Assembly: GCA_949987565.1 (NCBI GenBank)
Contig: OX465102.1
Span: 31,221,944-31,285,943, forward strand
Reading direction: 5' to 3'
DNA from: Luidia sarsii
Taxonomy: Eukaryota > Echinodermata > Asteroidea > Paxillosida > Luidiidae
DNA: 64,000 nucleotides
Of this stretch, positions 14,901-29,230 are shown piece by piece. The translations under genes were made by a program, and so were the position numbers. The number at the start of each line of letters is the position of its first letter. The stretch's first letter is position 1. The notes beneath the pieces were generated by a model. The model saw only the letters and a list, made by a program, of their open reading frames with translations, was not told where the DNA came from and did no database searches.

Positions 14901-17356
14901 GACAGACACAAAGCACTGAGCATCCGTGCAAGGATAGAGATGACAGATTCAGAGGGTCATATTATAAGACTCGACACACCCAACCCTGACAGACACAAAG
15001 CACTGAGCATCCGTGCAAGGATAGAGATGACAGATTCAGAGGGTCAAATTCTAAGACTCGACACACCCAACCCTGACAGACACAAAACACTGAGCATCCG
15101 TGCAAGGATAGAGATGACAGATTCAGAGGGTTAAATTCTAAGACTCGACACACCCAACCCTGACAGACACAAAACACTGAGCATCCGTGCAAGGATAGAG
15201 ATGACAGATTCAGAGGGTCAAATTCTAAGACTTGACACACCCAACCCTGACAGACACAAAGCACTGAGCATCCGTGCAAGGATGGAGATGACAGATTCAG
15301 AGGGTTAAATTCTAAGACTCGACTCACCCAACCCTGACAGACACAAAGCACTGAGCATCCGTGCAAGGATGGAGATGACAGATTCAGAGGGTTAAATTCT
15401 AAGACTAGACACACCCAACCCTGACAGACACAAAACACTGAGCATCCTTGCAAGGATAGAGATGACAGATTCAGAGGGTCATATTCTAAGACTAGACACA
15501 CCCAACCCTGACAGACACAAAACACTGAGCATCCGTGCAAGGATAGAGATGACAGATTCAGAGGGTCATATTCTAAGACTCGACACACCCAACCCTGACA
15601 GACACAAAACACTGAGCATCCGTGCAAGGATAGAGATGACAGATTCAGAGGGTCATATTCTAAGACTAGACACACCCAACCCTGACAGACACAAAGCACT
15701 GAGCATCCGTGCAAGGATAGAGATGACAGATTCAGAGGGTCATATTCTAAGACTAGACACACCCAACCCTGACAGACACAAAACACTGAGCATCCGTGCA
15801 AGGATAGAGATGACAGATTCAGAGGGTCATATTCTAAGACTAGACACACCCAACCCTGACAGACACAAAGCACTGAGCATCCGTGCAAGGATAGAGATGA
15901 CAGATTCAGAGGGTCATATTCTAAGACTAGACACACCCAACCCTGACAGACACAAAGCACTGAGCATCCGTGCAAGGATAGAGATGCCAGATTCAGAGGG
16001 TCATATTCTAAGACTCGACACACCCAACCCTGACAGACACAAAACACTGAGCATCCGTGCAAGGATGGAGATGACAGATTCAGAGGGTCATATTCTAAGA
16101 CTCGACACACCCAACCCTGGCAGACACAAAGTACTGAGCATCCGTGCAAGGATAGAGATGTCAGATTCAGAGGGTTAAATTCTAAGACTCGACACACCCA
16201 ACCCTGACAAACACAAAACACTGAGCATCCGTGCAAGGATAGAGATGACAGATTCAGAGGGTCATATTCTAAGACTAGACACACCCAACCCTGACAGACA
16301 CAAAACACTGAGCATCCTTGCAAGGATAGATATGACAGATTCAGAAAGACAAATTCTAAGACTCGACTCAGCCAAAGCTGACAGACACAAAGCACTGAGC
16401 ATCCGTGCAAGGATAAAGATGACAGATTCAGAGGGTCATATTCTAAGACTCGACACACCCAACCCTGGCAGACACAAAGCACTGAGCATCCGTGCAAGGA
16501 TAGAGATGACAGATTCAGAGGGTCATAATTATTATAAGACTCGACACACCCAAACCTGACAGACACAAAGCACTGAGCATCCGTGCACGGATAGAGATGC
16601 CAGATTCAGAGGGTCATATTCTAAGACTAGACACACCCAACCCTGACAGACACAAAACACTGAGCATCCTTGCAAGGATAGATATGACAGATTCATAAAG
16701 ACAAATTCTAAGACTCGACTCAGCCAAAGCTGACAGACACAAAGCACTGAGCATCCGTGCAAGGATAAAGATGACAGATTCAGAGGGTCATATTCTAAGA
16801 CTCGACTCACCGAACCTTGAAAGACACAAAGCACTGAGTATCCGTGCAAGGATAGAAATGTCAGATTCAGAGGTTCATATTCTAAGACTCGACACACCCA
16901 ACCCTGACAGACACAAAGCACTGAGCATCCGTGCAAGGATAGAGACGACAGATTCAGAGGGTCATATTCTAAGACTCGACACACCCAACCCTGGCAGACA
17001 CAAAGCACTGAGCATCCGTGCAAGGATAGAGATGACAGATTCAGAGGGTCATAATTATTATAAGACTCGACACACCTAACCCTGACAGACACAAAGCACT
17101 GAGCATCTGTGCAAGGATAGAGATGACAGATTCAGAGGGTCAAATTCTAAGACTCGACACACCCAACCCTGACAGACACAAAGCACTGAGCATCCGTGCA
17201 AGGATAGAGATGTCAGATTCTGAGGGTCATATTATAAGACTCGACACACCCAAACCTGACAGACACAAAGCACTGAGCATCTGTGCAAGGATAGGGATGA
17301 CAGATTCAGAGGGTCATATTCTAAGACTAGACACACCCAACCCTGACAGACACAAA

Positions 17357-17750
17357 ATAACAGCATACTCTCAAACTAAAACTTAATTACTACGACCAAT
17401 GGTAGCTGAAGCCAGCCGTCCTCCATGTATACAATGCAGATGGCACTAGCTTCCTGTTACCGTGCGTCCATCGTACCATGCTCTTTGCTTTCCATTGTCT
17501 ATTGGCATTCAGAGGAATAGTGCCTATTGGAAATGATTAGGCCAACTGTAATTAAGAATAAAAAAATAAATAAAAACTGCATTTACTATTCGATGTGCAC
17601 GTTTAAAAATGCGTGGATGAGAGTATTTTTTTTTTCAAACTTGAATGTCTTTGCAAAACAAAAATGGTCGACGCCAGAAAAGCAGGAAAGGCAGGTTCGA
17701 ATCCCAGCCAAGCTGCCTGTTTTCCTTACACGAGGGCAATCTGGCAAAAA
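17357..17750 (+). repeat. Array spacer copy 3, ending in a SINE-like segment
   Basis: Same spacer, 8839 bp after copy 2. One difference is visible by eye (GTGGATGAGAG instead of GTGGATAAGAG). The flanking variant units are also shared, so it moved as part of a larger block. Confidence 0.85.
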
Positions 17751-19227
17751 ACTGAGCATCCGTGCAAGGATAGAGATGACAGATTCAGAGGGTCAATTTC
17801 TGAGACTTGACACACCCAACCCTGACAGACACAAAACACTGAGCATCCGTGCAAGGATAGAGATGACAGATTCAGAGGGTCAAATTCTAAGACTCGACAC
17901 ACCCAACCCTGACAGACACAAAGTACTGAGAATCCTTGCAAGGATAGAGATGACAGATTCAGAGGGTCATATTCTAAGACTCGACACACCCAACCCTGAC
18001 AGACACAAAGCACTGAGCATCCGTGCAAGGATAGAGATGACAGATTCAGAGGGTCATATTATAAGACTTGACACACCCAACCCTGGCAGACACAAAACAC
18101 TGAGCATCCGTGCAAGGATGGAGATGACAGATTCAGAGGGTGAAATTCTAAGACTCGACACACCCAACCCTGACAGACACAAAACACTGAGCATCCGTGC
18201 AAGGATAGAGATGACAGATTCAGAGGGTCATATTATAAGACTCGACACACCCAACCCTGGCAGACACAAAACACTGAGCATCCGTGCAAGGATGGAGATG
18301 ACAGATTCAGAGGGTCATATTCTAAGACTCGACACACCCAACCCTGACAGACACAAAGCACTGAGCATCCGTGCACGGATAGAGATGCCAGATTCAGAGG
18401 GTCATATTCTAAGACTCGACACACCCAACCCTGGCAGACACAAAACACTGAGCATCCGTGCAAGGATGGAGATGACAGATTCAGAGTGTCAAATTCTAAG
18501 ACTCGACACACCCAACCCTGACAGACACAAAGCACTGAGCATCCGTGCAAGGATAGAGATGACATATTCAGAGGGTCATATTCTAAGACTAGACACACCC
18601 AACCCTGACAGACACGAAACACTGAGCATCCTTGCAAGGATAGAGATGACAGATTCAGAGGGTCAAATTCTGAGACTCGACACACCCAACCCTGACAGAC
18701 ACAAAGTACTGAGAATCCTTGCAAGGATAGAGATGACAGATTCAGAGGGTCATATTCTAAGACTCGACACACCCAACCCTGACAGACACAAAGCACTGAG
18801 CATCCGTGCAAGGATAGAGATGACAGATTCAGAGGGTCATATTATAAGACTCGACACACCCAACCCTGACAGACACAAAACACTGAGCATCCGTGCAAGG
18901 ATGGAGATGACAGATTCAGAGGGTCATATTCTAAGACTAGACACACCCAACCCTGACAGACACAAAGCACTGAGCATCCGTGCACGGATAGAGATGACAG
19001 ATTCAGAGGGTTAAATTCTAAGACTCGACACACCCAACCCTGACAGACACAAAGTACTGAGCATCTGTGCACGGATAGAGATGACAGATTCAGAGGGTCA
19101 AATTCTAAGACTAGACACACCCAACCCTGGCAGACACAAAGCACTGAGCATCCGTGCAAGGATAGAGATGACAGATTCAGAGGGTCATATTCTAAGACTA
19201 GACACACCCAACCCTGACAGACACAAA

Positions 19228-19624
19228 ATAACAGCATACTCTCAAACTAAAACTTAATTACTACGACCAATGGTAGCTGAAGCCAGCCGTCCTCCATGTA
19301 TACAATGCAGATGGCACTAGCTTCCTGTTACCGTGCGTCCATCGTACCATGCTCTTTGCTTTCCATTGTCTATTGGCATTCAGAGGAATAGTGCCTATTG
19401 GAAATAATTAGGCCAACTGTAATTAAGAAGAAAAAAATAAATAAAAACTGCATTTACTATTCGATGTGCACGTTTAAAAATGCGTGGATGAGAGTATTTT
19501 TTTTTTTCAAACTTGAATGGCTTTGCAAAACAAAAATGGTCGACGCCAGAAAAGCAGGAAAGGCAGGTTCGAATCCCAGCCAAGCTGCCTGATTTTCCTT
19601 ACACGAGGGCAATCTGGCAAAAAA
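19228..19624 (+). repeat. Array spacer copy 4, most diverged
   Basis: Fourth copy of the spacer, with several substitutions and small length changes (AAATAATTAGG, AAGAAGAAAAAAATAA, GAATGGCTTTGC, CCTGATTTTCC). The junction to the array reads AAAATGAGCATCC instead of AAACTGAGCATCC. It is older or less homogenised than copies 1-3. Confidence 0.85.
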
Positions 19625-22600
19625 ATGAGCATCCGTGCAAGGATAGAGATGACAGATTCAGAGGGTCAATTTCTGAGACTTGACACACCCAACCCTGACA
19701 GACACAAAACACTGAGCATCTGTGCAAGGATAGAGATGACAGATTCAGAGGGTCATATTCTAAGACTAGACACACCAAACCCTGACAGACACAAAGCAGA
19801 GAGCATCCGTGCAAGGATAGAGATGACAGATTCAGAGGGTCATATTCTAAGACTAGACACACCCAACCCTGACAGACACAAAACACTGAGCATCCGTGCA
19901 CGGATAGAGATGACAGATTCAGAGGGTCATATTCTAAGACTTGACACACCCAACCCTGGCAGACACAAAACACTGAGCATCCTTGCAAGGATAGAGATGA
20001 CAGATTCAGAGGGTCATATACTAAGACTCGACTCACCCAACCCTGACAGACACAAAGTACTGAGAATCCTTGCAAGGATAGAGTTGACAGATTCAGAGGG
20101 TCATATTCTAAGACTCGACACACCCAACCCTGACAGACACAAAGCACTGAGCATCCGTGCAAGGATAGAGATGACAGATTCAGAGGGTCATATTCTAAGA
20201 CTCGACACACCCAACCCTGGCAGACACAAAGCACTGAGCATCCGTGCAAGGATAGAGATGACAGATTCAGAGGGTCATATTCTAAGACTTGACACACCCA
20301 ACCCTGGCAGACACAAAGCACTGAGCATCCGTGCACGGATAGAGATGACAGATTCAGAGGGTCATATTCTAAGACTCGACACACCCAACCCTGACAGACA
20401 CAAAGCACTGAGCATCTGTGCACGGATAGAGATGCCAGATTCAGAGGGTCAAATTCTAAGACTCGACACACCCAACCCTGACAGACACAAAGCACTGAGC
20501 ATCCGTGCAAGGATAGAGATGACAGATTCAGAGGGTCAAATTCTAAGACTCGACACACCCAACCCTGGCAGACACAAAGCACTGAGCATCCGTGCAAGGA
20601 TAGAGATGACAGATTCAGAGGGTCATATTCTAAGACTAGACACACCCAACCTTGGCAGACACAAAGCACTGAGCATCCGTGCAAGGATAGAGATGACAGA
20701 TTCAGAGGGTCATATTCTAAGACTAGACACACCCAACCCTGACAGACACAAAACACTGAGCATCCTTGCAAGGATAGATATGACAGATTCAGAGGGTTAA
20801 ATTCTAAGACTCGACACACCCAACCCTGACAGACACAAAACACTGAGCATCCGTGCAAGGATAGAGATGTCAGATTCAGAGGGTTAAATTCTAAGACTCG
20901 ACACACCCAACCCTGACAGACACAAAGCACTGAGCATCCGTGCAAGGATAGAGATGACAGATTCAGAGGGTCATATTCTAAGACTCGACTCACCCAACCC
21001 TGACAGACACAAAACACTGAGCATCCGTGCAAGGATAGAGATGACAGATTCAGAGGGTCAAATTCTAAGACTCGACACACCCAACCCTGGCAGACACAAA
21101 GCACTGAGCATCCGTGCAAGGATAGAGATGACAGATTCAGAGGGTCATATTCTAAGACTAGACACACCCAACCTTGGCAGACACAAAGCACTGAGCATCC
21201 GTGCAAGGATAGACATGACAGATTCAGAGGGTCATATTATAAGACTCGACTCACCCAACCCTGGCAGACACAAAACACTGAGCATCCGTGCAAGGATAGA
21301 GATGACAGATTCAGAGGGTTAAATTCTAAGACTCGACACACCCAACCCTGGCAGACACAAAGCACTGAGCATCCGTGCAAGGATAGAGATGACAGATTCA
21401 GAGGGTCATATTCTAAGACTAGACACACCAAACCCTGACAGACACAAAGCACTGAGCATCCGTGCAAGGATAGAGATGGCAGATTCAGAGGGTCATATTA
21501 TAAGACTCGACACACCCAACCCTGACAGACACAAAACACTGAGCATCCTTGCAAGGATAGATATGACAGATTCAGAGGGTCATATTATAAGACTCGACAC
21601 ACCCAACCCTGACAGACACAAAGCACTGAGCATCCGTGCAAGGATAGAGATGACAGATTCAGAGGGTCATATTATAAGACTCGACACACCCAACCCTGAC
21701 AGACACAAAACACTGAGCATCCGTGCAAGGATAGAGATGACAGATTCAGAGGGTCATATTCTAAGACTCGACACACCCAACCCTGACAGACACAAAGTAC
21801 TGAGCATCCGTGCAAGGATAGAGATGCCAGATTCAGAGGGTCATATTCTAAGACTAGACACACCCAACCCTGACAGACACAAAACACTGAGCATCCTTGC
21901 AAGGATAGATATGACAGATTCATAAAGACAAATTCTAAGACTCGACTCAGCCAAAGCTGACAGACACAAAGCACTGAGCATCCGTGCAAGGATAAAGATG
22001 ACAGATTCAGAGGGTCATATTCTAAGACTCGACTCACCGAACCTTGAAAGACACAAAGCACTGAGTATCCGTGCAAGGATAGAAATGTCAGATTCAGAGG
22101 TTCATATTCTAAGACTCGACACACCCAACCCTGACAGACACAAAGCACTGAGCATCCGTGCAAGGATAGAGACGACAGATTCAGAGGGTCATATTCTAAG
22201 ACTCGACACACCCAACCCTGGCAGACACAAAGCACTGAGCATCCGTGCAAGGATAGAGATGACAGATTCAGAGGGTCATAATTATTATAAGACTCGACAC
22301 ACCCAAACCTGACAGACACAAAGCACTGAGCATCTGTGCAAGGATAGAGATGACAGATTCAGAGGGTCAAATTCTAAGACTCGACACACCCAACCCTGAC
22401 AGACACAAAGCACTGAGCATCCGTGCAAGGATAGAGATGTCAGATTCTGAGGGTCATATTCTAAGACTAGACACACCCAACCCTGACAGACACAAAGCAC
22501 TGAGCATCCGTGCAAGGATAGAGATGTCAGATTCAGAGGGTCATATTCTAAGACTCGACTCACCCAACCCTGACAGACACAAAGTACTGAGCATCTGTGC

Positions 22601-25059
22601 ACGGATAGAGATGACAGATTCAGAGGGTTAAATTCTAAGACTCGACACACCCAACCCTGACAGACACAAAGCACTGAGCATCCGTGCAAGGATAGAGATG
22701 ACAGATTCAGAGGGTCATATTATAAGACTCGACACACCCAACCCTGACAAACACAAAACACTGAGCATCCGTGCAAGGATAGAGATGACAGATTCAGAGG
22801 GTCATATTCTAAGACTAGACACACCCAACCCTGACAGACACAAAACACTGAGCATCCTTGCAAGGATAGATATGACAGATTCAGAAAGACAAATTCTAAG
22901 ACTCGACTCAGCCAAAGCTGACAGACACAAAGCACTGAGCATCCGTGCAAGGATAGAGATGACAGATTCAGAGGGTTAAATTCTAAGACTCGACACACCC
23001 AACCCTGACAGACACAAAACACTGAGCATCCTTGCAAGGATAGAGATGACAGATTCAGAGGGTCATATTCTAAGACTAGACACACCCAACCCTGACAGAC
23101 ACAAAGCACTGAGCATCCGTGCAAGGATAGAGATGACAGATTCAGAGGGTCATATTATAAGACTTGACACACCCAACCCTGGCAGACACAAAACACTGAG
23201 CATCCGTGCAAGGATAGAGATGACAGATTCAGAGGGTCATATTCTAAGACTTGACACACCCAACCCTGACAGACACAAAACACTGAGCATCCGTGCAAGG
23301 ATAGAGATGACAGATTCAGAGGGTTAAATTCTAAGACTCGACACACCCAACCCTGACAGACACAAAACACTGAGCATCCGTGCAAGGATAGAGATGACAG
23401 ATTCAGAGGGTCATATTCTAAGACTCGACACACCCAACCCTGACAGACACAAAACACTGAGCATCCGTGCAAGGATAGAGATGACAGATTCAGAGGGTCA
23501 TATTATAAGACTCGACACACCCAACCCTGACAGACACAAAACACTGAGCATCCGTGCAAGGATAAAGATGACAGATTCAGAGGGTCATATTATAAGACTC
23601 GACACACCCAACCCTGACAGACACAAAACACTGAGCATCCGTGCAAGGATAGAGATGACAGATTCAGAGGGTCATATTCTAAGACTAGACACACCCAACC
23701 CTGACAGACACAAAACACTGAGCATCCGTGCAAGGATAGAGATGACAGATTCAGAGGGTCAAATTCTAAGACTCGACACACCCAACCCTGACAGACACAA
23801 AACACTGAGCATCCGTGCAAGGATAGAGATGACAGATTCAGAGGGTCATATTCTAAGACTCGACACACCCAACCCTGACAGACACAAAACACTGAGCATC
23901 CGTGCAAGGATGGAGATGACAGATTCAGAGGGTCATATTCTAAGACCCGACACACCCAACCCTGACAGACACAAAGCACTGAGCATCCGTGCAAGGATAG
24001 AGATGACAGATTCAGAGGGTCATATTCTAAGACTCGACACACCCAACCCTGACAGACACAAAACACTGAGCATCCGTGCAAGGATGGAGATGACAGATTC
24101 AGAGGGTCATATTCTAAGACCCGACACACCCAACCCTGACAGACACAAAGCACTGAGCATCCGTGCAAGGATAGAGATGACAGATTCAGAGGGTCATATT
24201 CTAAGACTCGACACACCCAACCCTGACAGACACAAAGCAGAGAGCATCTGTGCAAGGATAGAGATGACAGATTCAGAGGGTCATATTATAAGACTCGACA
24301 CACCCAACCCTGGCAGACACAAAACACTGAGCATCCGTGCAAGGATAGAGATGACAGATTCAGAGGGTCATATTATAAGACTCGACACACCCAACCCTGA
24401 CAGACACAAAGCACTGAGCATCCGTGCAAGGATAGAGATGACAGATTCAGAGGGTCATATTCTAAGACTAGACACACCCAACCCTGACAGACACAAAGCA
24501 CTGAGCATCTGTGCACGGATAGAGATGCCAGATTCAGAGGGTTAAATTCTAAGACTCGACACACCCAACCCTGACAGACACAAAACACTGAGCATCTGTG
24601 CACGGATAGAGATGCCAGATTCAGAGGGTTAAATTCTAAGACTCGACACACCCAACCCTGACAGACACAAAGCACTGAGCATCTGTGCACGGATAGAGAT
24701 GCCAGATTCAGAGGGTTAAATTCTAAGACTCGACACACCCAACCCTGACAGACACAAAGCACTGAGCATCCGTGCAAGGATAGAGATGACAGATTCAGAG
24801 GGTCATATTATAAGACTCGACACACCCAACCCTGGCAGACACAAAACACTGAGCATCCGTGCAAGGATGGAGATGACAGATTCAGAGGGTCATATTCTAA
24901 GACTAGACACACCCAACCCTGACAGACACAAAGCACAGAGCATCCGTGCAAGGATAGAGATGACAGATTCAGAGGGTCAAATTCTAAGACTCGACTCACC
25001 GAACCTTGAAAGACACAAACCACTGAGCATCCGTGCAAGGATAGAAATGTCAGATTCAG

Positions 25060-28000
25060 TCTCTCCAAGACGGTTAGACTGGCTACAGTCCACCCACCAT
25101 CCCTCCTCACTAGACGGTTAGACTGGCTATAGTCCACCCACAAGCCCTCTCCCCAGACAGTTAGACTGGCTACAGTCCACACACCAGCCCTCTCTCCAGA
25201 CGGTTAGACTCGCTACAGTCCACCCACCAGCCCTCTACTCAGACGGCTAGACTGGCTACAGTCCACCCAGCAGCCATCCTCTCTAGACGGTTAGACTGGC
25301 TACAGTCCACCCACCATTCCTCCTCTCCAGACGGTTATAATTGCTACAGTCCACCCGCAAGCTCTCTCCCAGTCGGTTAGACTGGCTGCAGTCCTCCCAC
25401 CAGCCCTCTCCCCAGACGGTTAGACTGGCTACAGTCCACCCACAAGCTCTCTCCCAGTCGGTTAGACTGGCTGCAGTCCTCCCACCAGCCCTCTCCCCAG
25501 ACGGTTAGACTGGCTACAGTCCACACACCAGCCCTCTCCCAGACGGTTAGAGTGGCTGCAGTCCTCCCACCAGCCCTCTCCCCAGACGGTTAGACTGGCT
25601 GCAGTCCACCCACCAGCCCTCTCCCCGACGGTTAGACTGGCTGCAGTCCTCCCACCAGCCCTCTCCCCAGACGGTTAGACTGGCTACAGTCCACCCACCA
25701 GCCCTCTCCCAGACGGTTAGACTGGCTACAGTCCACCCACCAGCCCTCTCCCAGACGGTTAGACTGGCTACAGTCCACCCACCAGCCCTCTCCCCAGACG
25801 GTTAGACTGGCTACAGTCCACCCACCAGCCCTCTCCCCAGACGGTTAGACTGGCTACAGTCAACCCTCCAGCCCTCTCCCCTGAAGTTGAGACTGGCTAC
25901 ACAGTCCATCCACCAGCCCTCTCACCGACGGTTAGACTGGCTAGAGTCCACCAACAAGCTCTCTCCCAGTCGGTTAGACTGGCTGCCCAGTCTAACTCCC
26001 ACCAGCCCTCTCCCACCAGCCCTCTCCCCAGACGGTTAGACTGGCTACAGTCCACACACCAGCCCTCTCCCAGACGGTTAGAGTGGCTGCAGTCCACCCA
26101 CCAGCCCTCTCCCCGACGGTTAGACTGGCTGCACTCCTCCCACCAGCCCTCTCCCCAGTCGGTTAGACTGGCTGCAGTCCTCCCACCAGCCCTCTCCCAG
26201 ACGGTTAGACTGGCTACAGTCCACCCACCAGCCCTCTCCCAGACGGTTAGACTGGCTACAGTCCACCCACCAGCCCTCTCCCAGACGGTTAGACTGGCTA
26301 CAGTCCACCCACCAGCCCTCTCCCAGACGGTTAGACTGGCTACAGTCCACCCACCAGCCCTCTCCCAGACGGTTAGACTGGCTACAGTCCACCCACCAGC
26401 CCTCTCCCCAGACGGTTAGACTGGCTGCAGTCCTCCCACCAGCCCTCTCCCAGACGGTTAGACTGGCTACAGTCCACCCACCAGCCATCTCCCAGACGGT
26501 TAGACTGGCTACAGTCCACCCACCAGCCCTCTCCCAGACGGTTAGACTGGCTACAGTCCACCCACCAGCCCTCTCCCAGACGGTTAGACTGGCTACAGTC
26601 CACCCACCAGCCCTCTCCCAGACGGTTAGACTGGCTACAGTCCACCCACCAGCCCTCTCCCCAGACGGTTAGACTGGCTGCAGTCCTCCCACCAGCCCTC
26701 TCCCAGACGGTTAGACTGGCTACAGTCCACCCACCAGCCCTCTCCCAGACGGTTAGACTGGCTACAGTCAACCCTCCAGCCCTCTCCCCTGAAGTTGAGA
26801 CTGGCTACACAGTCCATCCACCAGCCACCCACCAGCCCTCTCCCAGACGGTTAGACTGGCTACAGTCCACCCACCAGCCCTCTCCCAGACATTTAGACTG
26901 GCTACAGTCCACCCACCAGCCCTCTCCCAGACGGTTAGACTGGCTACAGTCCACCCACCAGCCCTCTCCCCGACGGTTAGACTGGCTACAGTCCATCCAC
27001 CAGCCCTCTCCCAGGCGGTTAGACTGGCCAAAGTCCACCCACCAGCCCTCTCCCCAGACGGTTAGACTGGCTAAAGTCCACCCACCAACCCTCTCCCCGA
27101 CGGTTAGACTCCAGCCCTCTCCCCTGAAGTTGAGACTGGCTACAGTCCACCCACCAGCCCTCTCCCCTGAAGGTTACACTGGCTACAGTCCACCCACCAG
27201 CCCTCTCCCAGACGGTTAGACTGGCTACAGTCCACCCACCAGCCCTCTCCCAGACATTTAGACTGGCTACAGTCCACCCACCAGCCCTCTCCCCAGACGG
27301 TTAGACTGGCTGCAGTCCTCCCACCAGCCCTCTCCCAGACGGTTAGACTCGCTACAGTCCACCCACCAGCCCTCTCCCAGACGGTTAGACTGGCTACAGT
27401 CCACACACCAGCCCTCTCCCCAGACGGTTAGACTGGCTACAGTCCACACACCAGCCCTCTCCCAGACGGTTAGACTTGCTGCAGTCCTCCCACCAGCCCT
27501 CTCCCAAACGATTAGACAGGCTACAGTCCACACACCAGCCCTCTCCCAGACAGTTAGACTCGCTACAGTCCACTCACCAGCCCTCTCCCAGACAGTTAGA
27601 CTCGCTACAGTCCATCCACTAGCACTCTCCCAGACGGTTAGACTCGCTACAGTCCACACACCAGCCCTCTCCCAGACGGTTAGACTCGCTACAGTCCACA
27701 CACCAGCCCTCTCCCAGACAGTTAGACTCGCTACAGTCCACACACCAGCCCTCTCCCAGACGGTTGGACTCGCTACAGTCCACACACCAGCCCTCTCCCA
27801 GACGGTTAGACTCGCTACAGTCCACACACCAGCCCTCTCCCAGACAGTTAGACTGGCTACAGTCCATCCACCAGCCCTCTCCCAGACAGTTAGACTCGCT
27901 ACAGTCCACTCACCAGCCCTCTCCCAAACGATTAGACGGGCTACAGTCCACACACCAGCCCTCTCCCAGACAGTTAGACTCGCTACAGTCCACTCACCAG

Positions 28001-29220
28001 CCCTCTCCCAGACAGTTAGACTCGCTACAGTCCATCCACTAGCACTCTCCCAGACGGTTAGACTCGCTACAGTCCACACACCAGCCCTCTCCCAGACGGT
28101 TAGACTCGCTACAGTCCACACACCAGCCCTCTCCCAGACAGTTAGACTCGCTACAGTCCTCACACCAGCCCTCTCCCAGACGGTTGGACTCGCTACAGTC
28201 CACACACCAGCCCTCTCCCAGACGGTTAGACTCGCTACAGTCCACACACCAGCCCTCTCCCAGACAGTTAGACTGGCTACAGTCCATCCACCAGCCCTCT
28301 CCCAGACAGTTAGACTCGCTACAGTCCACTCACCAGCCCTCTCCCAGACAGTTAGACTCGCTACAGTCCACACACCAGCCCTCTCCCAGACGGTTAGACT
28401 CCCTACAGTCCACACACCAGCCCTCTCCCAGACAGTTAGACTCGCTACAGTCCACACACCAGCCCTCTCCCAGACAGTTAGACTCGCTACAGTCCACTCA
28501 CCAGCCCTCTCCCAGACAGTTAGACTCGCTACAGTCCACCCACCAGCACTCTCCCCGACGGTTAGACTCGCTACAGTCCACACACCAGCCCTCTCCCAGA
28601 CGGTTAGACTCGCTACAGTCCACACACCAGCCCTCTCCCAGACAGTTAGACTCGCTACAGTCCACACACCAGCCCTCTCCCAGACGGTTAGACTCGCTAC
28701 AGTCCACCCATTATACTGGCTATAGTCCACCCTCAAGCCCTCTCCCAGACGGTTAGACTGGCGGCAGTCCACACACCAGACTTCTCCCCAGACGGTTAGA
28801 CTGGCTATAGCCCACCCAGCAGCCCTCCGATCCCCAGACGGTTAGACCCGCTACAGTCCACACACCAGCCCTCTCCCCAGACGGTTAGACTCGCTACAGT
28901 CCACCCAGCAGCCCTCTCCCCAGACGGTTAGACTGGCTATAGTCCACCCAGCAGCCCTCTCCCCAGACGGTTAGACTGGCTACAGTCCACCCACCAGCCC
29001 TCTCCCCAGACGGTTAGACTGGCTATATTCCACCCACCAGCCCTCTCCCCAGACAGTTAGACTGGCTATAGTCCACCCAGCAGCCCTCTCCCCAGACGGT
29101 TAGACTGGCTATAGTCCACCCAGCAGCCCTCTCCCCAGACGGTTAGACTGGCTATAGTCCACACACCAGACTTCTCTCCAGACGGTTAGACTGGCTATAG
29201 TCCACACACCAGCCCTCTCC
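25060..29220. repeat. 42-bp minisatellite array (about 100 units)
   Basis: Tandem units of 42 bp, sometimes 43, built from AGACGGTTAGACTGGCTACA followed by GTCCACCCACCAGCCCTCTC. It begins directly after the last 87-bp unit (CAGATTCAG, then TCTCTCCAAGACGG) with no intervening sequence. Units near 25.1-25.9 kb and 28.7-29.2 kb are more varied, and the centre is more uniform, as expected from homogenisation by unequal exchange. The unit is 14 codons, so minus-strand frames run open for up to 501 codons with a 14-residue repeat. I treat these as by-products of the period. Confidence 0.96.
27490..28335. repeat. 420-bp higher-order repeat in the 42-bp array
   Basis: A run of ten variant 42-bp units, including a CCATCCACTAGCACTCTCCC variant at 27613 and a GACGGTTGGACTCG variant at 27760, recurs 420 bp downstream at 28033 and 28180 in the same order. 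Differences are few (for example TCCTCACACC for TCCACACACC near 28158). This is a two-copy 10-mer higher-order repeat. Confidence 0.75.
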
Positions 29221-29230
29221 ACAGAGCTCT

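Larger units (their letters stand above)
1..25059. repeat. 87-bp minisatellite array (about 270 units, five blocks)
   Basis: Head-to-tail repeats of an 87-bp unit. It can be read as a segment beginning GACACACCCAACCCTGACAG, then a CACTGAGCATCCGTGCAAGG segment, then an AGATGACAGATTCAGAGGGT segment and ATATTCTAAGACTC. The blocks are 1-1944, 2339-8517, 8912-17356, 17751-19227 and 19625-25059, separated by four near-identical spacers. Units differ at a small set of recurrent sites: GCACTG/ACACTG/GTACTG, CCTGAC/CCTGGC, CTCGAC/CTAGAC/CTTGAC, GGTCAT/GGTCAA/GGTTAA, and ATCCGT/ATCTGT/ATCCTT. The unit is 29 codons long, so frames stay open for up to about 1000 codons on both strands. The GGTTAA variant puts a stop in the plus frame. 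The array reads as satellite-like DNA, not a gene. The left edge is cut by the window. Confidence 0.97.

Noticed and set aside
52..25121. Long ORFs in both strands across the 87-bp array
   Set aside because: They are caused by a period divisible by three. Opposite strands are equally open, recurrent variants contain stops, and substitutions do not favour silent positions by eye.
25897..28772. ORFs of up to 501 codons in the 42-bp array
   Set aside because: Same explanation: 42 bp is 14 codons, both strands give open frames, and there is no start context or domain.
1..29220. CRISPR array
   Set aside because: The repeats are directly head to tail with no unique spacers, no cas genes are present, and the context is eukaryotic.
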